DNA of 64,000 nucleotides from CAZUVM01 sp964623885 (GTDB taxonomy: Bacteria; Verrucomicrobiota; Verrucomicrobiia; Limisphaerales; UBA8199), in NCBI GenBank assembly GCA_964623885.1, contig CAZUVM010000024.1, forward strand, positions 3,407 to 67,406. The letters are read 5' to 3'. The notes under the pieces were generated by a model, which was not told where the DNA came from, did no database searches, and saw only the letters and a list, made by a program, of their open reading frames with translations. The position numbers and the translations under genes were made by a program. How positions within the stretch are numbered: position 1 is the first letter of the stretch; each line of letters begins with the position of its first letter. This document shows positions 9,305 through 17,236 of this stretch, one piece after another.

Positions 9305-11050
9305 TTAGTGAACATGAGGCCTTGCCGGTTTATGAATGCTCTCCACGGCATCCGCGACCGAAGTAAATCGGCTGATCCCGCCGAGGCGCTCGTCCAGACC
9401 TTCACCGCGCAGGCGTTCACGAACCGACGAACGCGCTTCGACCACTTGAACGCGCATGCCGGAGTCGCTCAATTCATCCGCCAGTCCGGCCAGCGCATGG
9501 GCGCTTTGCAGGTCGACATGAGGAGCCGCGGAAAGGTCGATGATAACCAACGACGGGAGCGGACTTTCGCCAAGCGCTCGTTGCGTGATCGTGTCGCGCA
9601 CATGGTCGACATTGAAATAAATCAGACTGGCTTCGGGGCGGAATATCAGGATGCCGGGAATCAGCTCATTATCCGGATGACGTTCGCGATCGGAGAAGCG
9701 CCGCGTCCCTGGAATGCGGCCGAGAAAAGCGACGTGGGGACGGGACGCACGACGCAGGAGTTGAATGAGCGAAATGACCGCGCCAATCATCACGCCGCGG
9801 AGCAGGCCGGAGCCAAGCACTCCAAGGATGGCGGCGCCCGCGACAACAAGCTCGCGCCGATCACTGCGCCAAAGTTGCTGGAGCGCCGAGACCTTGAATA
9901 ATCCAGCAACCGCGACCAGAACCACGGCGGCGAGCACCGGCTGCGGCAGCGCGCGAAGCAGATGCGTGAAGAACAGGACGACGATCAAAATAAAGCCAGT
10001 AGCGATTGCGCCTGAAAGAGGAGTGCGCGCACCTCCACCTTCGTTGACCAGTGATTGAGACATGCCGCCGCTCGTGGGCAGGCCTCTTCCAAACCCAGCG
10101 ACAAGGTTGGCAGCGGAAAGGGCAAGGAATTCCTGGTTGGCATCGAGCCGGCCCCCGTGCTTGGCCGTGAACATCCTGCCGATGGCCGCTGTCTCAACCG
10201 CTCCGAGCAGGAAACAGGCAAACGCCAGCGGGAGCAGTTCATTGAGGTCCTCCAACCCGATGGCGGGAAGCCCCATCATCGGCAGTCCTTTGGGAACCTC
10301 GCCCAGCATGGCAACACCGCGCGTTCCAAGCGAAAGCCACGAGGAGGCAAAAATACCGCCAAGCACCACGAATAGTGCGACCGGCTTGTTTTTCAGGAAT
10401 ACCTTCCCCAACACCAGGACTGCCAACGCAGTGAGGCCAGTTGTGAGTGAAGCCGGGTTGGTTTCATTCAGGTGCTGAAAAAAATAGGCGCTGTTGTGCC
10501 AAAAATCGCTGTGAGCGCCGTGAAACCCAAAGAGTTTCGGCAGTTGAGTGCTGGCCAGACAAAGAGCGACACCGCATTTAAAGCCGACCATGACACTCTC
10601 CGAAATGAAGTTCACAATCGATCCCGCCTTGACCAGCCAGGCGATGAAGGCGATGGCTGCAACCAGCAGCGCAGTCCCCGCCGCGAGCGCGCCAAATCGG
10701 GAGGTGTTGCCGCCCGCAATTTCACCCAGAGATGAGCCGATTAAAAGCGAGATGGCGGAAGTGATAGTGATGACGGTATGTTTCGAACTGCAGAAAAGCC
10801 AAAACACGAGCCCGGAGAAAAGACAGGCGTATAAGCCCGCTTGCGGAGGCAGGTTGGCCAGGGAGGCATCGCCCAGCGCAGCCGGCAGGAGGTAGGCTGC
10901 GAGTGTTATGCCGGCCACAAGATCGCCTCGCAGCCACGGCCCTTTGTAACTCCGCAACCAGTTCAGGGCCGGCACTGGCAGCTTCAGTCTGGTCGATTTC
11001 GGAACGACCTCAACGGGAGGCGGTTCTGCGGCGGGAGGGTTGGCGTTCAT
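9305..11050 (-). CDS. SulP/SLC26-family anion permease with STAS domain
   Basis: A 581-residue inner-membrane carrier: about a dozen hydrophobic segments from residue 35 to 430, opening with the family motif around GITLAAYLLPAALGDASLA, then a C-terminal STAS domain (about 465-570; VIIDLSAAPHVDLQSAHAL). Relatives carry sulfate, bicarbonate or dicarboxylates; the substrate here cannot be read from sequence. It begins 12 bases after the DUF2950 gene and ends 21 bases before the hybrid kinase. In the STAS domain the usual serine position reads HVDLQS, so regulation by the neighbouring RsbW-like kinase is possible only as speculation. Confidence 0.88.
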   Translation of the reverse strand: MNANPPAAEPPPVEVVPKSTRLKLPVPALNWLRSYKGPWLRGDLVAGITLAAYLLPAALGDASLANLPPQAGLYACLFSGLVFWLFCSSKHTVITITSAISLLIGSSLGEIAGGNTSRFGALAAGTALLVAAIAFIAWLVKAGSIVNFISESVMVGFKCGVALCLASTQLPKLFGFHGAHSDFWHNSAYFFQHLNETNPASLTTGLTALAVLVLGKVFLKNKPVALFVVLGGIFASSWLSLGTRGVAMLGEVPKGLPMMGLPAIGLEDLNELLPLAFACFLLGAVETAAIGRMFTAKHGGRLDANQEFLALSAANLVAGFGRGLPTSGGMSQSLVNEGGGARTPLSGAIATGFILIVVLFFTHLLRALPQPVLAAVVLVAVAGLFKVSALQQLWRSDRRELVVAGAAILGVLGSGLLRGVMIGAVISLIQLLRRASRPHVAFLGRIPGTRRFSDRERHPDNELIPGILIFRPEASLIYFNVDHVRDTITQRALGESPLPSLVIIDLSAAPHVDLQSAHALAGLADELSDSGMRVQVVEARSSVRERLRGEGLDERLGGISRFTSVADAVESIHKPARPHVH

Positions 11051-11062
11051 CGCGCACTCCCG

Positions 11063-12028
11063 TCAGTCGGGAGAAACATGCCATGACGGATCCGGGTCAT
11101 ACTCGGTCATCTTGCCGGCGACTTTGGCGGTCGCTGTGCCCAGATCTTTTTGGTATACTCGGCCTTGCTGATTCACGATGAAGCTCATGACTCCGGACTG
11201 GCCGTAATCCGCGGGCCATGCAACCAGGGCAAAGCCACCGATCATGTTTCCGTTGATGATGTAGTCGTATTTCCCTCCGGGCGCATGTTTGCCCTGACGG
11301 GTGAGGATCTTAAACAAGTACCCCTGGTAGGGCTGCGGGCTTTGCTTATCAATGGGCGTGTCGCCGAAGTAGCCTGCCGCCTGCGCATGGGCCACGAAAG
11401 GCCCGAATGGACTGATTTCACCATCCAAATCCGGAGGCCAATATAGCCCATCTTTTTTGCCCAGCGTACTGGCGAGGCGCTGAGCATACTCGAGCACCTG
11501 GTCGCCATCGCGGTCGCGGCTGGCATACTCGCGTTGCGCATCCACGTAAGCTCGCATCACGTCGAGGACTGCCAATTCATTTTTCCCAATACGCCGGTTT
11601 AAAAGTTCCTCCTCGCCGGCGACGGTATCGAAGAACCAACGGCCGTCACGCTGTACGATAGGGATAGGAAAAGGCCATTCGTTTGTGCCCACAATCAACT
11701 CGTATTTGGTTGCGGAATCGCGCGAAAGGTGGAAACCCAGATCGACCGCCGTCGTAAATACGCGGAGCTCATTCGTGGCTTGCACACGATCCGCGTTTTC
11801 GATGTCTTCGACGGCCGGCCCAAAAATGGCTCGAAGGGCCTGCGGGTCCTCGGCCTTAGCGGCGGCGGCGAGCGCTGCTGCAGCTTCATCGGGCGTGGCA
11901 AACGTTTTCGTGACCTCGGCGGCAAAGACAGCCCCAGACGCCAGTACTGCAGCCGCAATAATCAGAGGGCATCGCAAAGCTGCCGTAAGATAACGCGTCG
12001 AGTTTCTAGAGAGGATGGAGATCTTCAT
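11063..12028 (-). CDS. DUF2950 family exported protein
   Basis: About 321 residues with a clear signal peptide (basic start MKISILSRNSTRY, hydrophobic stretch, AVFAAE cleavage region). The body, with YWPPDLDGEISPFGPF, PYQGYLFKILTRQG and GGFALVAWPADYGQSGV, matches what I know of DUF2950, a periplasmic family of unknown function that often lies beside DUF3300 genes, as it does here (24 bases or more downstream of one). Seven extra codons upstream (MFHMSLT) are possible; the chosen ATG gives a more normal signal peptide. No catalytic motif is evident. Confidence 0.85.
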   Translation of the reverse strand: MKISILSRNSTRYLTAALRCPLIIAAAVLASGAVFAAEVTKTFATPDEAAAALAAAAKAEDPQALRAIFGPAVEDIENADRVQATNELRVFTTAVDLGFHLSRDSATKYELIVGTNEWPFPIPIVQRDGRWFFDTVAGEEELLNRRIGKNELAVLDVMRAYVDAQREYASRDRDGDQVLEYAQRLASTLGKKDGLYWPPDLDGEISPFGPFVAHAQAAGYFGDTPIDKQSPQPYQGYLFKILTRQGKHAPGGKYDYIINGNMIGGFALVAWPADYGQSGVMSFIVNQQGRVYQKDLGTATAKVAGKMTEYDPDPSWHVSPD

Positions 12029-12073
12029 GGTCAAGCTCATATGAAACAATTCAGTTGGTCTATGTCAGAGATC

Positions 12074-13486
12074 TCAACGACCTCGTCCGCCGCCGCGCCC
12101 GCCACCTCCCCGCGATCCGCCAAAACTCCCGCTACGACTGGAAGAGCCACGACTGCTGTAGTTGCGGCTGGCGGAACCGCTGTTCATACCGCCAAAGGCG
12201 CTGCTGCTCCCTTGGCGTGAGGAACCGCCGAATGAACTCTGCCGGTTCGCCGTCGAGGCGGACGCCCCGCGATTGGCAGTGGATGCTCCGGTCGACGGCC
12301 GCGCGCCCGCATTTCCCGTAGAAGGGCGCGTTCCGGCTGAAGGCCTGGAACCGCCCACAGCACCGGTGGAAGGTCGCGCGCCGCTCGCTCCCCCTGAACT
12401 CCCGCCCCAACCACGTGCTTCTCGCGTCGAGGCGCTGGGCGCGCCGGATTTATTGAGGCGACTTTGGTTCGGCTGCCATTTCTGCTGGGAAGTCCGGGCG
12501 CCTGTATTGCTGGCTCGATTACCCGCTCGGTCGCCTTGTGCGGGCCGATCACCGCGGTTCACCGTGCGATCCCGGTCAACGTTTCGATCGATATCGACGT
12601 CCACGTCATTGTAGACGCCGCCTCCGTGCCAATCACAATGATTCCAGTGGGAGATAGCAGCTCCCCACATCATGCCGACTCCGAACGTCACCAGCGGCGC
12701 GTACGGGTTGTACACATACGCGGGCGGCGGATAATAAACCACCGGCGGGTAGGTTGGCACATAGATCACTTGCGGGTTAGCCGGCACTATTTGCACCACT
12801 TGATTCGTCACGGTTACCACCTCGGTATAATTGGTCTGAATCGTGATCACGTTGGTGACCGAAACAGTCTGCTGATCGGTTGTGCGCAATGTTCCGGCCT
12901 TTTGGGCTTTGGCGCGCAAATCCTGGATCGTGTCCATCAGCGCTTTCGGTTGATCGATAAAGGCCTGACCCAGTTTCATGGTCCACTGCAGGTCGCCATC
13001 CATTTGAGCAATCAGCTGGGGAAACTTGGCGACCGCCTTCACGTTCTCGTCCCAATCCTGCTCATCAATTTTGGGAATGTTGTTGGTGTCCTTGACGAAC
13101 CGCGCTGCCTGGACAATCTCCAAAGGATATGCCGCCGCGGGCAGGAGGATGCTGATGAGTGGATCGGGATGCAGGGCGATGGGCATCGCCAGCTTCTCGA
13201 GCTCAGACGCAGACGCCTGGGGCGCGGCGGCCGGAGGGGGCGCGGCAGTTGAACCCTGCACTGCGGCCGGAGCCGGTGCAACGGCCGGCGCCGTGGTAGA
13301 AACCGACGCCGGAGCAGGAGCGGCGGTCTTAGCTGCCGCGGTTGTCGTTGTGGTCTGAGTTGAAACCTGGGTGGTCACCTGTTGCACAGGCACGGGGGCA
13401 GCGACGGTGGCTTGCGTCGCCTCCGGCGGACTGGCACAAGAGACGGTCAAGACCAGGGGGAGAATGAGGATAGACTTAAATCTCAT
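12074..13486 (-). CDS. DUF3300 family lipoprotein with low-complexity ends
   Basis: A 470-residue protein. A lipoprotein-like signal (LVLTVSCAS, Cys 17) is followed by an Ala/Thr/Pro-rich linker to about residue 90. The DUF3300 core starts with LEKLAMPIALHPDPLISILLPAA and runs through VKAVAKFPQLIAQMD to a Tyr/Pro-rich segment PQVIYVPTYPPVVYYPP. The last 170 residues are Asp/Arg repeats and then Gly/Ser/Arg low complexity ending GGGRGGGRGR. DUF3300 is of unknown function; the Pro-Tyr and Gly-Arg regions suggest surface or polyanion contact, which is inference only. Followed by DUF2950, a common pairing. Confidence 0.85.
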   Translation of the reverse strand: MRFKSILILPLVLTVSCASPPEATQATVAAPVPVQQVTTQVSTQTTTTTAAAKTAAPAPASVSTTAPAVAPAPAAVQGSTAAPPPAAAPQASASELEKLAMPIALHPDPLISILLPAAAYPLEIVQAARFVKDTNNIPKIDEQDWDENVKAVAKFPQLIAQMDGDLQWTMKLGQAFIDQPKALMDTIQDLRAKAQKAGTLRTTDQQTVSVTNVITIQTNYTEVVTVTNQVVQIVPANPQVIYVPTYPPVVYYPPPAYVYNPYAPLVTFGVGMMWGAAISHWNHCDWHGGGVYNDVDVDIDRNVDRDRTVNRGDRPAQGDRAGNRASNTGARTSQQKWQPNQSRLNKSGAPSASTREARGWGGSSGGASGARPSTGAVGGSRPSAGTRPSTGNAGARPSTGASTANRGASASTANRQSSFGGSSRQGSSSAFGGMNSGSASRNYSSRGSSSRSGSFGGSRGGGGRGGGRGR

Positions 13487-13525
13487 AACTGCCTTTCACA
13501 TGCCCCGCACATTTATACCCTGCGG

Positions 13526-14209
13526 CTACTTCTTCTCTTCTGTTGCCGGTTGAGGCGGCGGTGCTTTGGCGGCAGTGAGTGTCGCCGAAATGGTGTTCAG
13601 TTCCTTTATCAGAGCATCCATCGATTTTTGCACTTCTATGCCCGAGTCTTGAGCTTTCTTGAATAGACCTTTTGCGGCATCGACCCCACTGACCGTGATG
13701 TCATTGGCAAGATACTTTTGCAGATCTTGCAAATCGGACATCCAGGGATCGAACTGCGCTTTCAGCGGTTCAGTCACGGTTTTAATATTGTCGAATGTTT
13801 GCTGGAGTTTGGCTTTGCGTTGTTTGGCGAGCTCCTGGATTTCAGGGTTCTTCACCTCAGCCATTTGCTTCTCCCACTGGTCGAAATAGGCCTTGCCCTG
13901 CTCGCGCATGTCCTGCCCGCGTTTGCGGATTTTATCGGCTGTCGACGCGAGGTTCGACACGTCTTTGGTGTATTTCTCGAAAGCCGGGCGGGGGTCAGTA
14001 GCGGCGGTGGCTTCGATCTGACCCAGCGAGGCCATGGTGGCATCAATCGCCTTCTTCCCGTTGAGAATCTCCTCGCGGAAAGTGGCGATTCCTTCGCCGG
14101 TTTTATCGGCCTGTTTATAGTTTGAGGTCTTGCACCCGACCAGCAGCAAGCCCGTGCCTGCGGTCAGGGCGAGTAGTGTTAACGTTTTGTTCAGACTGGG
14201 TTTTTTCAT
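13526..14209 (-). CDS. DUF2959-like lipoprotein, helical
   Basis: A 227-residue predicted lipoprotein (LLLVGCKTS, Cys about 26). The rest is almost entirely charged amphipathic helix, for example KTGEGIATFREEILNGKKAID and MREQGKAYFDQWEKQMAEV, ending in a Pro-rich tail. This resembles the DUF2959 family, periplasmic helical proteins of unknown role. It lies 39 bases upstream of the DUF3300 gene in the same direction. No enzymatic motif is visible; a periplasmic scaffold or stress protein is plausible but unproven. Confidence 0.72.
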   Translation of the reverse strand: MKKPSLNKTLTLLALTAGTGLLLVGCKTSNYKQADKTGEGIATFREEILNGKKAIDATMASLGQIEATAATDPRPAFEKYTKDVSNLASTADKIRKRGQDMREQGKAYFDQWEKQMAEVKNPEIQELAKQRKAKLQQTFDNIKTVTEPLKAQFDPWMSDLQDLQKYLANDITVSGVDAAKGLFKKAQDSGIEVQKSMDALIKELNTISATLTAAKAPPPQPATEEKK

Positions 14210-14261
14210 GGTTTACTTTCGTTGGTTTGTTGGTTGTTTTGCGAAGCAAATCTCTTGGAAC

Positions 14262-14915
14262 TCAAAACTTGTAGCCGAGAGCCAGAACGACCGTCGGGTC
14301 GGTCCAGCCGAGGTTGAAAACATAGGTGGTGAAATCGACTTTCTTGTACGAAGTGCCCACGAGAAAGCCGCGCTGAATGTCGAGGTCCGATTTGTAGGCT
14401 TTGGTGCGCTGGATAACCAGACCCGTCCGCAGCCAATCGACGGGCGAGTAGGTTATTTCCGACCAGGTGTAGAAAAAGTTGTTGGCCGAATCGTCGGTAT
14501 CGAAAACGAATTCACTCTGGCTGGAAAGCGAGAAATGCTTATAGGTCAGCGCGAAGTTGTACCCGGGCGCGATTCCCGTCAGACTGCCGAAAACACCGCC
14601 CAAAATCGGCGCGAAATCGACCACTAGCTCCTCTCCGAAACTGAGATTATATCCCACCCAAAGCGAACCGCTATCCAGTGCCTCATAGTTATAACGGGCT
14701 TCGAGGTGAAGCCAATCACGATCGGCGGAGAAGTTCAGATTGGCATAATCACGAGATTCCGGAACGATGTAGCCATAAACCGAGGCATAAAAAGACCACA
14801 TATTGGTCGGGGCTTCGGGCGGCACTTCGGCCACTTGATTTGTCGTCTGCCCCGGTGCTACGGCTGCCAACAATGAAGCTCCAATGGCCATGAGTATGGG
14901 GCGACCGATTCTCAT
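14262..14915 (-). CDS. Predicted outer-membrane beta-barrel protein
   Basis: A 217-residue protein starting MRIGRPILMAIGASLLAAV, a signal peptide cut near APGQ. The mature part alternates hydrophobic and polar residues in short strands (DYANLNFSADRDWLHLEARY, SGSLWVGYNLSFGEELVVDF) and ends LALGYKF with a terminal aromatic residue, the pattern of an outer-membrane barrel of about 8-10 strands. I do not recognise a family. A much longer open frame exists upstream but overlaps the VIT-like gene; the ATG overlapping that gene's stop by 4 bases is the likely start and implies coupled translation. Confidence 0.7.
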   Translation of the reverse strand: MRIGRPILMAIGASLLAAVAPGQTTNQVAEVPPEAPTNMWSFYASVYGYIVPESRDYANLNFSADRDWLHLEARYNYEALDSGSLWVGYNLSFGEELVVDFAPILGGVFGSLTGIAPGYNFALTYKHFSLSSQSEFVFDTDDSANNFFYTWSEITYSPVDWLRTGLVIQRTKAYKSDLDIQRGFLVGTSYKKVDFTTYVFNLGWTDPTVVLALGYKF

Positions 14916-15652
14916 CCTCCGAGCAGGATGGTGATTCCGACGAGCGCCCCGCCAATGATGACCATCGCCAACCCCATCCCCCTGGGGTGGTACGCGGTGC
15001 AGCGTCCAAATGCGTAGCCGGTCAAGAACAGAAGTCCAACGGCAATCAGATTGGAAACGCGTTGGGCGTGCATGGCATTTTGCATCAAGGCGAAAGGCAA
15101 GACGACGGGGCAGGTCGAGAGAACGACCAGGACCAGCACGCCCGTCGCGCCGAACCAGTCGTGTTTGGTAAGCCGCGGATGCGATGGCGGCTCCGGCAAT
15201 TGCTGCAAATGGCGGCGCAAACCATCGAGGGTGGCAGAGTCCAGTGCGGCGACGACCACCGGCGGCAAGGCCTGCGCGATCATACCCTGGGCCTTTTGCG
15301 GATCGTCGGTGCCACGAATCGCGTGCAAAACCTTCAACGAGCGGGCCTTCTCCGCGAGACAACCCATCAAGTACATGATGCCGTCAATCAATCCCCAGGC
15401 GAGATTGCAGCCCAAAGCGCCGAGCAACAGAGTGCGCACCTCGGCGCGACCAGCTTCGGCAACGCTAAACGTGCAAGTAAACGTGAGCACCATGATCAAG
15501 CCGAAGAGCACCTCCGAGATGCGCTCGATAGGTTCCAGCGCCCGTTTGGAGGAAGGGGTCGCATCGACGGTCCCGGCTTGTGGGCTGCCCGCCGGGGTTG
15601 TGCTGCGCGGCTGCTCACCAGCCTGTGCCACTTGTGTTTGCTCGGCGCTCAT
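14912..15652 (-). CDS. VIT1/CCC1-like integral membrane protein
   Basis: A 246-residue membrane protein with a polar N-terminal 40 residues, then ERISEVLFGLIMVLTFTCTFSVAEAG, a stretch like the first helix of VIT/CCC1 iron-manganese transporter relatives. Further membrane segments follow at about 75-95, 165-185, 195-215 and 225-244. The metal-binding loop of true VIT1 is not apparent, so transport of Fe/Mn is uncertain. It overlaps the start of the outer-membrane protein gene by 4 bases; the tight pair suggests an inner and outer envelope partnership. Confidence 0.62.
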   Translation of the reverse strand: MSAEQTQVAQAGEQPRSTTPAGSPQAGTVDATPSSKRALEPIERISEVLFGLIMVLTFTCTFSVAEAGRAEVRTLLLGALGCNLAWGLIDGIMYLMGCLAEKARSLKVLHAIRGTDDPQKAQGMIAQALPPVVVAALDSATLDGLRRHLQQLPEPPSHPRLTKHDWFGATGVLVLVVLSTCPVVLPFALMQNAMHAQRVSNLIAVGLLFLTGYAFGRCTAYHPRGMGLAMVIIGGALVGITILLGG

Positions 15653-15706
15653 TTCGATTTTGGTCCCTGGCGGGCAGCGGTCCCGATTCCAAAACCAGTC
15701 AGTTTT

Positions 15707-16309
15707 CTACTCGGAACTTTTCTTTGTGGCTTTTTCCAAAGAAATGGCGAGAGCTTCCGTGTAAGTCACAACGACGTGCTCCCCAATGTGCGCTTGCGTC
15801 AGCCGCGCAGGATCCGCCACACGCACCGTGATATAATGTCCGCGCGGTCCTTTGAGCGTAACGGTTTGGGTCGGGCGGTCGAGGCCTTCAATGGTAGTAA
15901 CGACTTTAAATCGTCTCAGACCACCCGCTGCAGGCGAAGTGCCGGGAGGCGCTTTGCCAGCGGCATCGAGGACGACAAGCGGATGCGCTTCTTCCTCGGC
16001 GGTGGGCTTCCGCAGTTCTGCCGCAACCGAAATGTAATAATCCGCCGTCACGAGATCTCCAACCTTGATCTCGTCGAAACGTTTTACGCGCTGGTCTACG
16101 ACGAAGGTGTTCTCATTTCCCAGCGGGCCTTTAAGCGTGACCTCGCGGTTGGCGGGGTCGATGGCTTCGACCGAAGCCGTGACGGACACCAGCACGGCTT
16201 CTCCTCGGGACATGGGACCGTGATGAGGTTCTTCGGCCGCTTGAATGGCAATTTGGCTGGCTGCCACCAGGGCAGCGCATAGGAGTTTGTTTGGGGAGTG
16301 GATACGCAT
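15707..16309 (-). CDS. Exported protein with two internal repeats
   Basis: A 200-residue protein with a signal peptide (MRIHSPNKLLCAALVAAS to about AIQAAEE). The mature part holds two copies of a 60-70 residue module: first SVEAIDPANREVTLKGPLGN (about 47-66) followed by IKVGDLVTADYYISVA, then TIEGLDRPTQTVTLKGPRGH (about 139-158) followed by HIGEHVVVTYTEALAISL. Each module looks like a small beta-barrel of the kind found in periplasmic OB-fold proteins. Function is unknown. It lies 54 bases upstream of the VIT-like gene and 82 bases after ppk2. Confidence 0.7.
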   Translation of the reverse strand: MRIHSPNKLLCAALVAASQIAIQAAEEPHHGPMSRGEAVLVSVTASVEAIDPANREVTLKGPLGNENTFVVDQRVKRFDEIKVGDLVTADYYISVAAELRKPTAEEEAHPLVVLDAAGKAPPGTSPAAGGLRRFKVVTTIEGLDRPTQTVTLKGPRGHYITVRVADPARLTQAHIGEHVVVTYTEALAISLEKATKKSSE

Positions 16310-16391
16310 ATTGTATTTTCGGTTTTTCGGTTTTTATTTTCGGCGACTCAGGGTGGCGCTCGTGAGATTTCGATGGAAAGCGACGTTCGCG

Positions 16392-17201
16392 TTAGTACTT
16401 CTCCGCGACGAATTTGCGGCCTTTCAAGGTTGCCTCGTCGTCATAGGCGCCCTTCATCGAACGCTTGGGCAATTTGACCTTTTCGCGCGGGACCTTCTTG
16501 TATGGAATCAAGTCGAGGAGATGATGGATGCAGTTGAGGCGGGCGCGCTTTTTGTCATCCGAGCGGACGATGTACCAAGGAGCCCATTTGGTGTCTGTCG
16601 CTTTGAGCATCAAATCGCGGGCGCGCGAATAGTCGAACCACCTTTCCCGCGAGGGGAGGTCCATGTTGCTCAGTTTCCACTGGCGCAACGGATCTTCCAT
16701 GCGCGCCTCGAAGCGCCGCTTTTGTTCTTTGTCGCTGACTTCGAGCCAGAATTTAACGAGCCGGATTCCTCCTCTGGTGATGTAACGCTCCACTTCAGGA
16801 CAGATTTTGAGAAAGTCGCGGTGTTGCTCCGGCGTGCAAAAGCCCATGACGTGCTCGACTCCAGCTCGGTTGTACCAGCTTCGGTCGTAAATCACGACTT
16901 CGCCGGCGGCCGGGAAATGCTGCATGTAACGCTGCATGTACATTTGAGTTTTTTCCCGATCGGAAGGCGCCGGCAGCGCAACCAATCGAAAAACGCGCGG
17001 GCTGACACGCTCGGTTATGGCTTTGATGGTGCCGCCTTTGCCGGCGGCATCGCGGCCTTCAAAGATAACAATGACTCGCAGTCCCTTGTACTTGACCCAG
17101 GCCTGAAGTTTGCACAGCTCACCTTGGAGCTTGCGCAGTTGTTTCATGTACCTTTTGTTGCTCAGCTTATCGTCGTGATTGGTTTTGCCGTTTTCGCCCA
17201 T
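16392..17201 (-). CDS. ppk2: Polyphosphate kinase 2 (PPK2 family)
   Basis: A 269-residue P-loop kinase that transfers phosphate between polyphosphate and nucleoside phosphates. Walker A is GRDAAGKGGT (49-58), the lid/Walker B region has VIYDRSWYNRAG (D106), and the family motifs FEARMEDPLRQWKLS and KWAPWYIVRSDDKKRARLN are present. Length and single-domain form fit class I PPK2 (NDP phosphorylation), though class III (AMP/ADP) cannot be excluded by eye. The position among envelope and efflux genes of the long leftward run fits a stress or phosphate-energy context. Confidence 0.92.
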   Translation of the reverse strand: MGENGKTNHDDKLSNKRYMKQLRKLQGELCKLQAWVKYKGLRVIVIFEGRDAAGKGGTIKAITERVSPRVFRLVALPAPSDREKTQMYMQRYMQHFPAAGEVVIYDRSWYNRAGVEHVMGFCTPEQHRDFLKICPEVERYITRGGIRLVKFWLEVSDKEQKRRFEARMEDPLRQWKLSNMDLPSRERWFDYSRARDLMLKATDTKWAPWYIVRSDDKKRARLNCIHHLLDLIPYKKVPREKVKLPKRSMKGAYDDEATLKGRKFVAEKY

Positions 17202-17236
17202 AGGTTTTGGTGGAAGTTAGAGTGATGATTGGAATC

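Noticed and set aside
14916..15362. Long N-terminal extension of the outer-membrane protein frame
   Set aside because: It overlaps the VIT-like gene in another frame and has no signal peptide; the ATG at 14915 with a real signal peptide fits better.
14987..16282. 431-residue rightward open frame
   Set aside because: Antisense shadow across the VIT-like and two-module genes, with Arg/Gly/His-rich composition and no motif.
16310..16345. Short CCGAAAA-type repeats upstream of the two-module protein
   Set aside because: Only three irregularly spaced copies in an AT-rich leader; not comparable with the exact heptad arrays.
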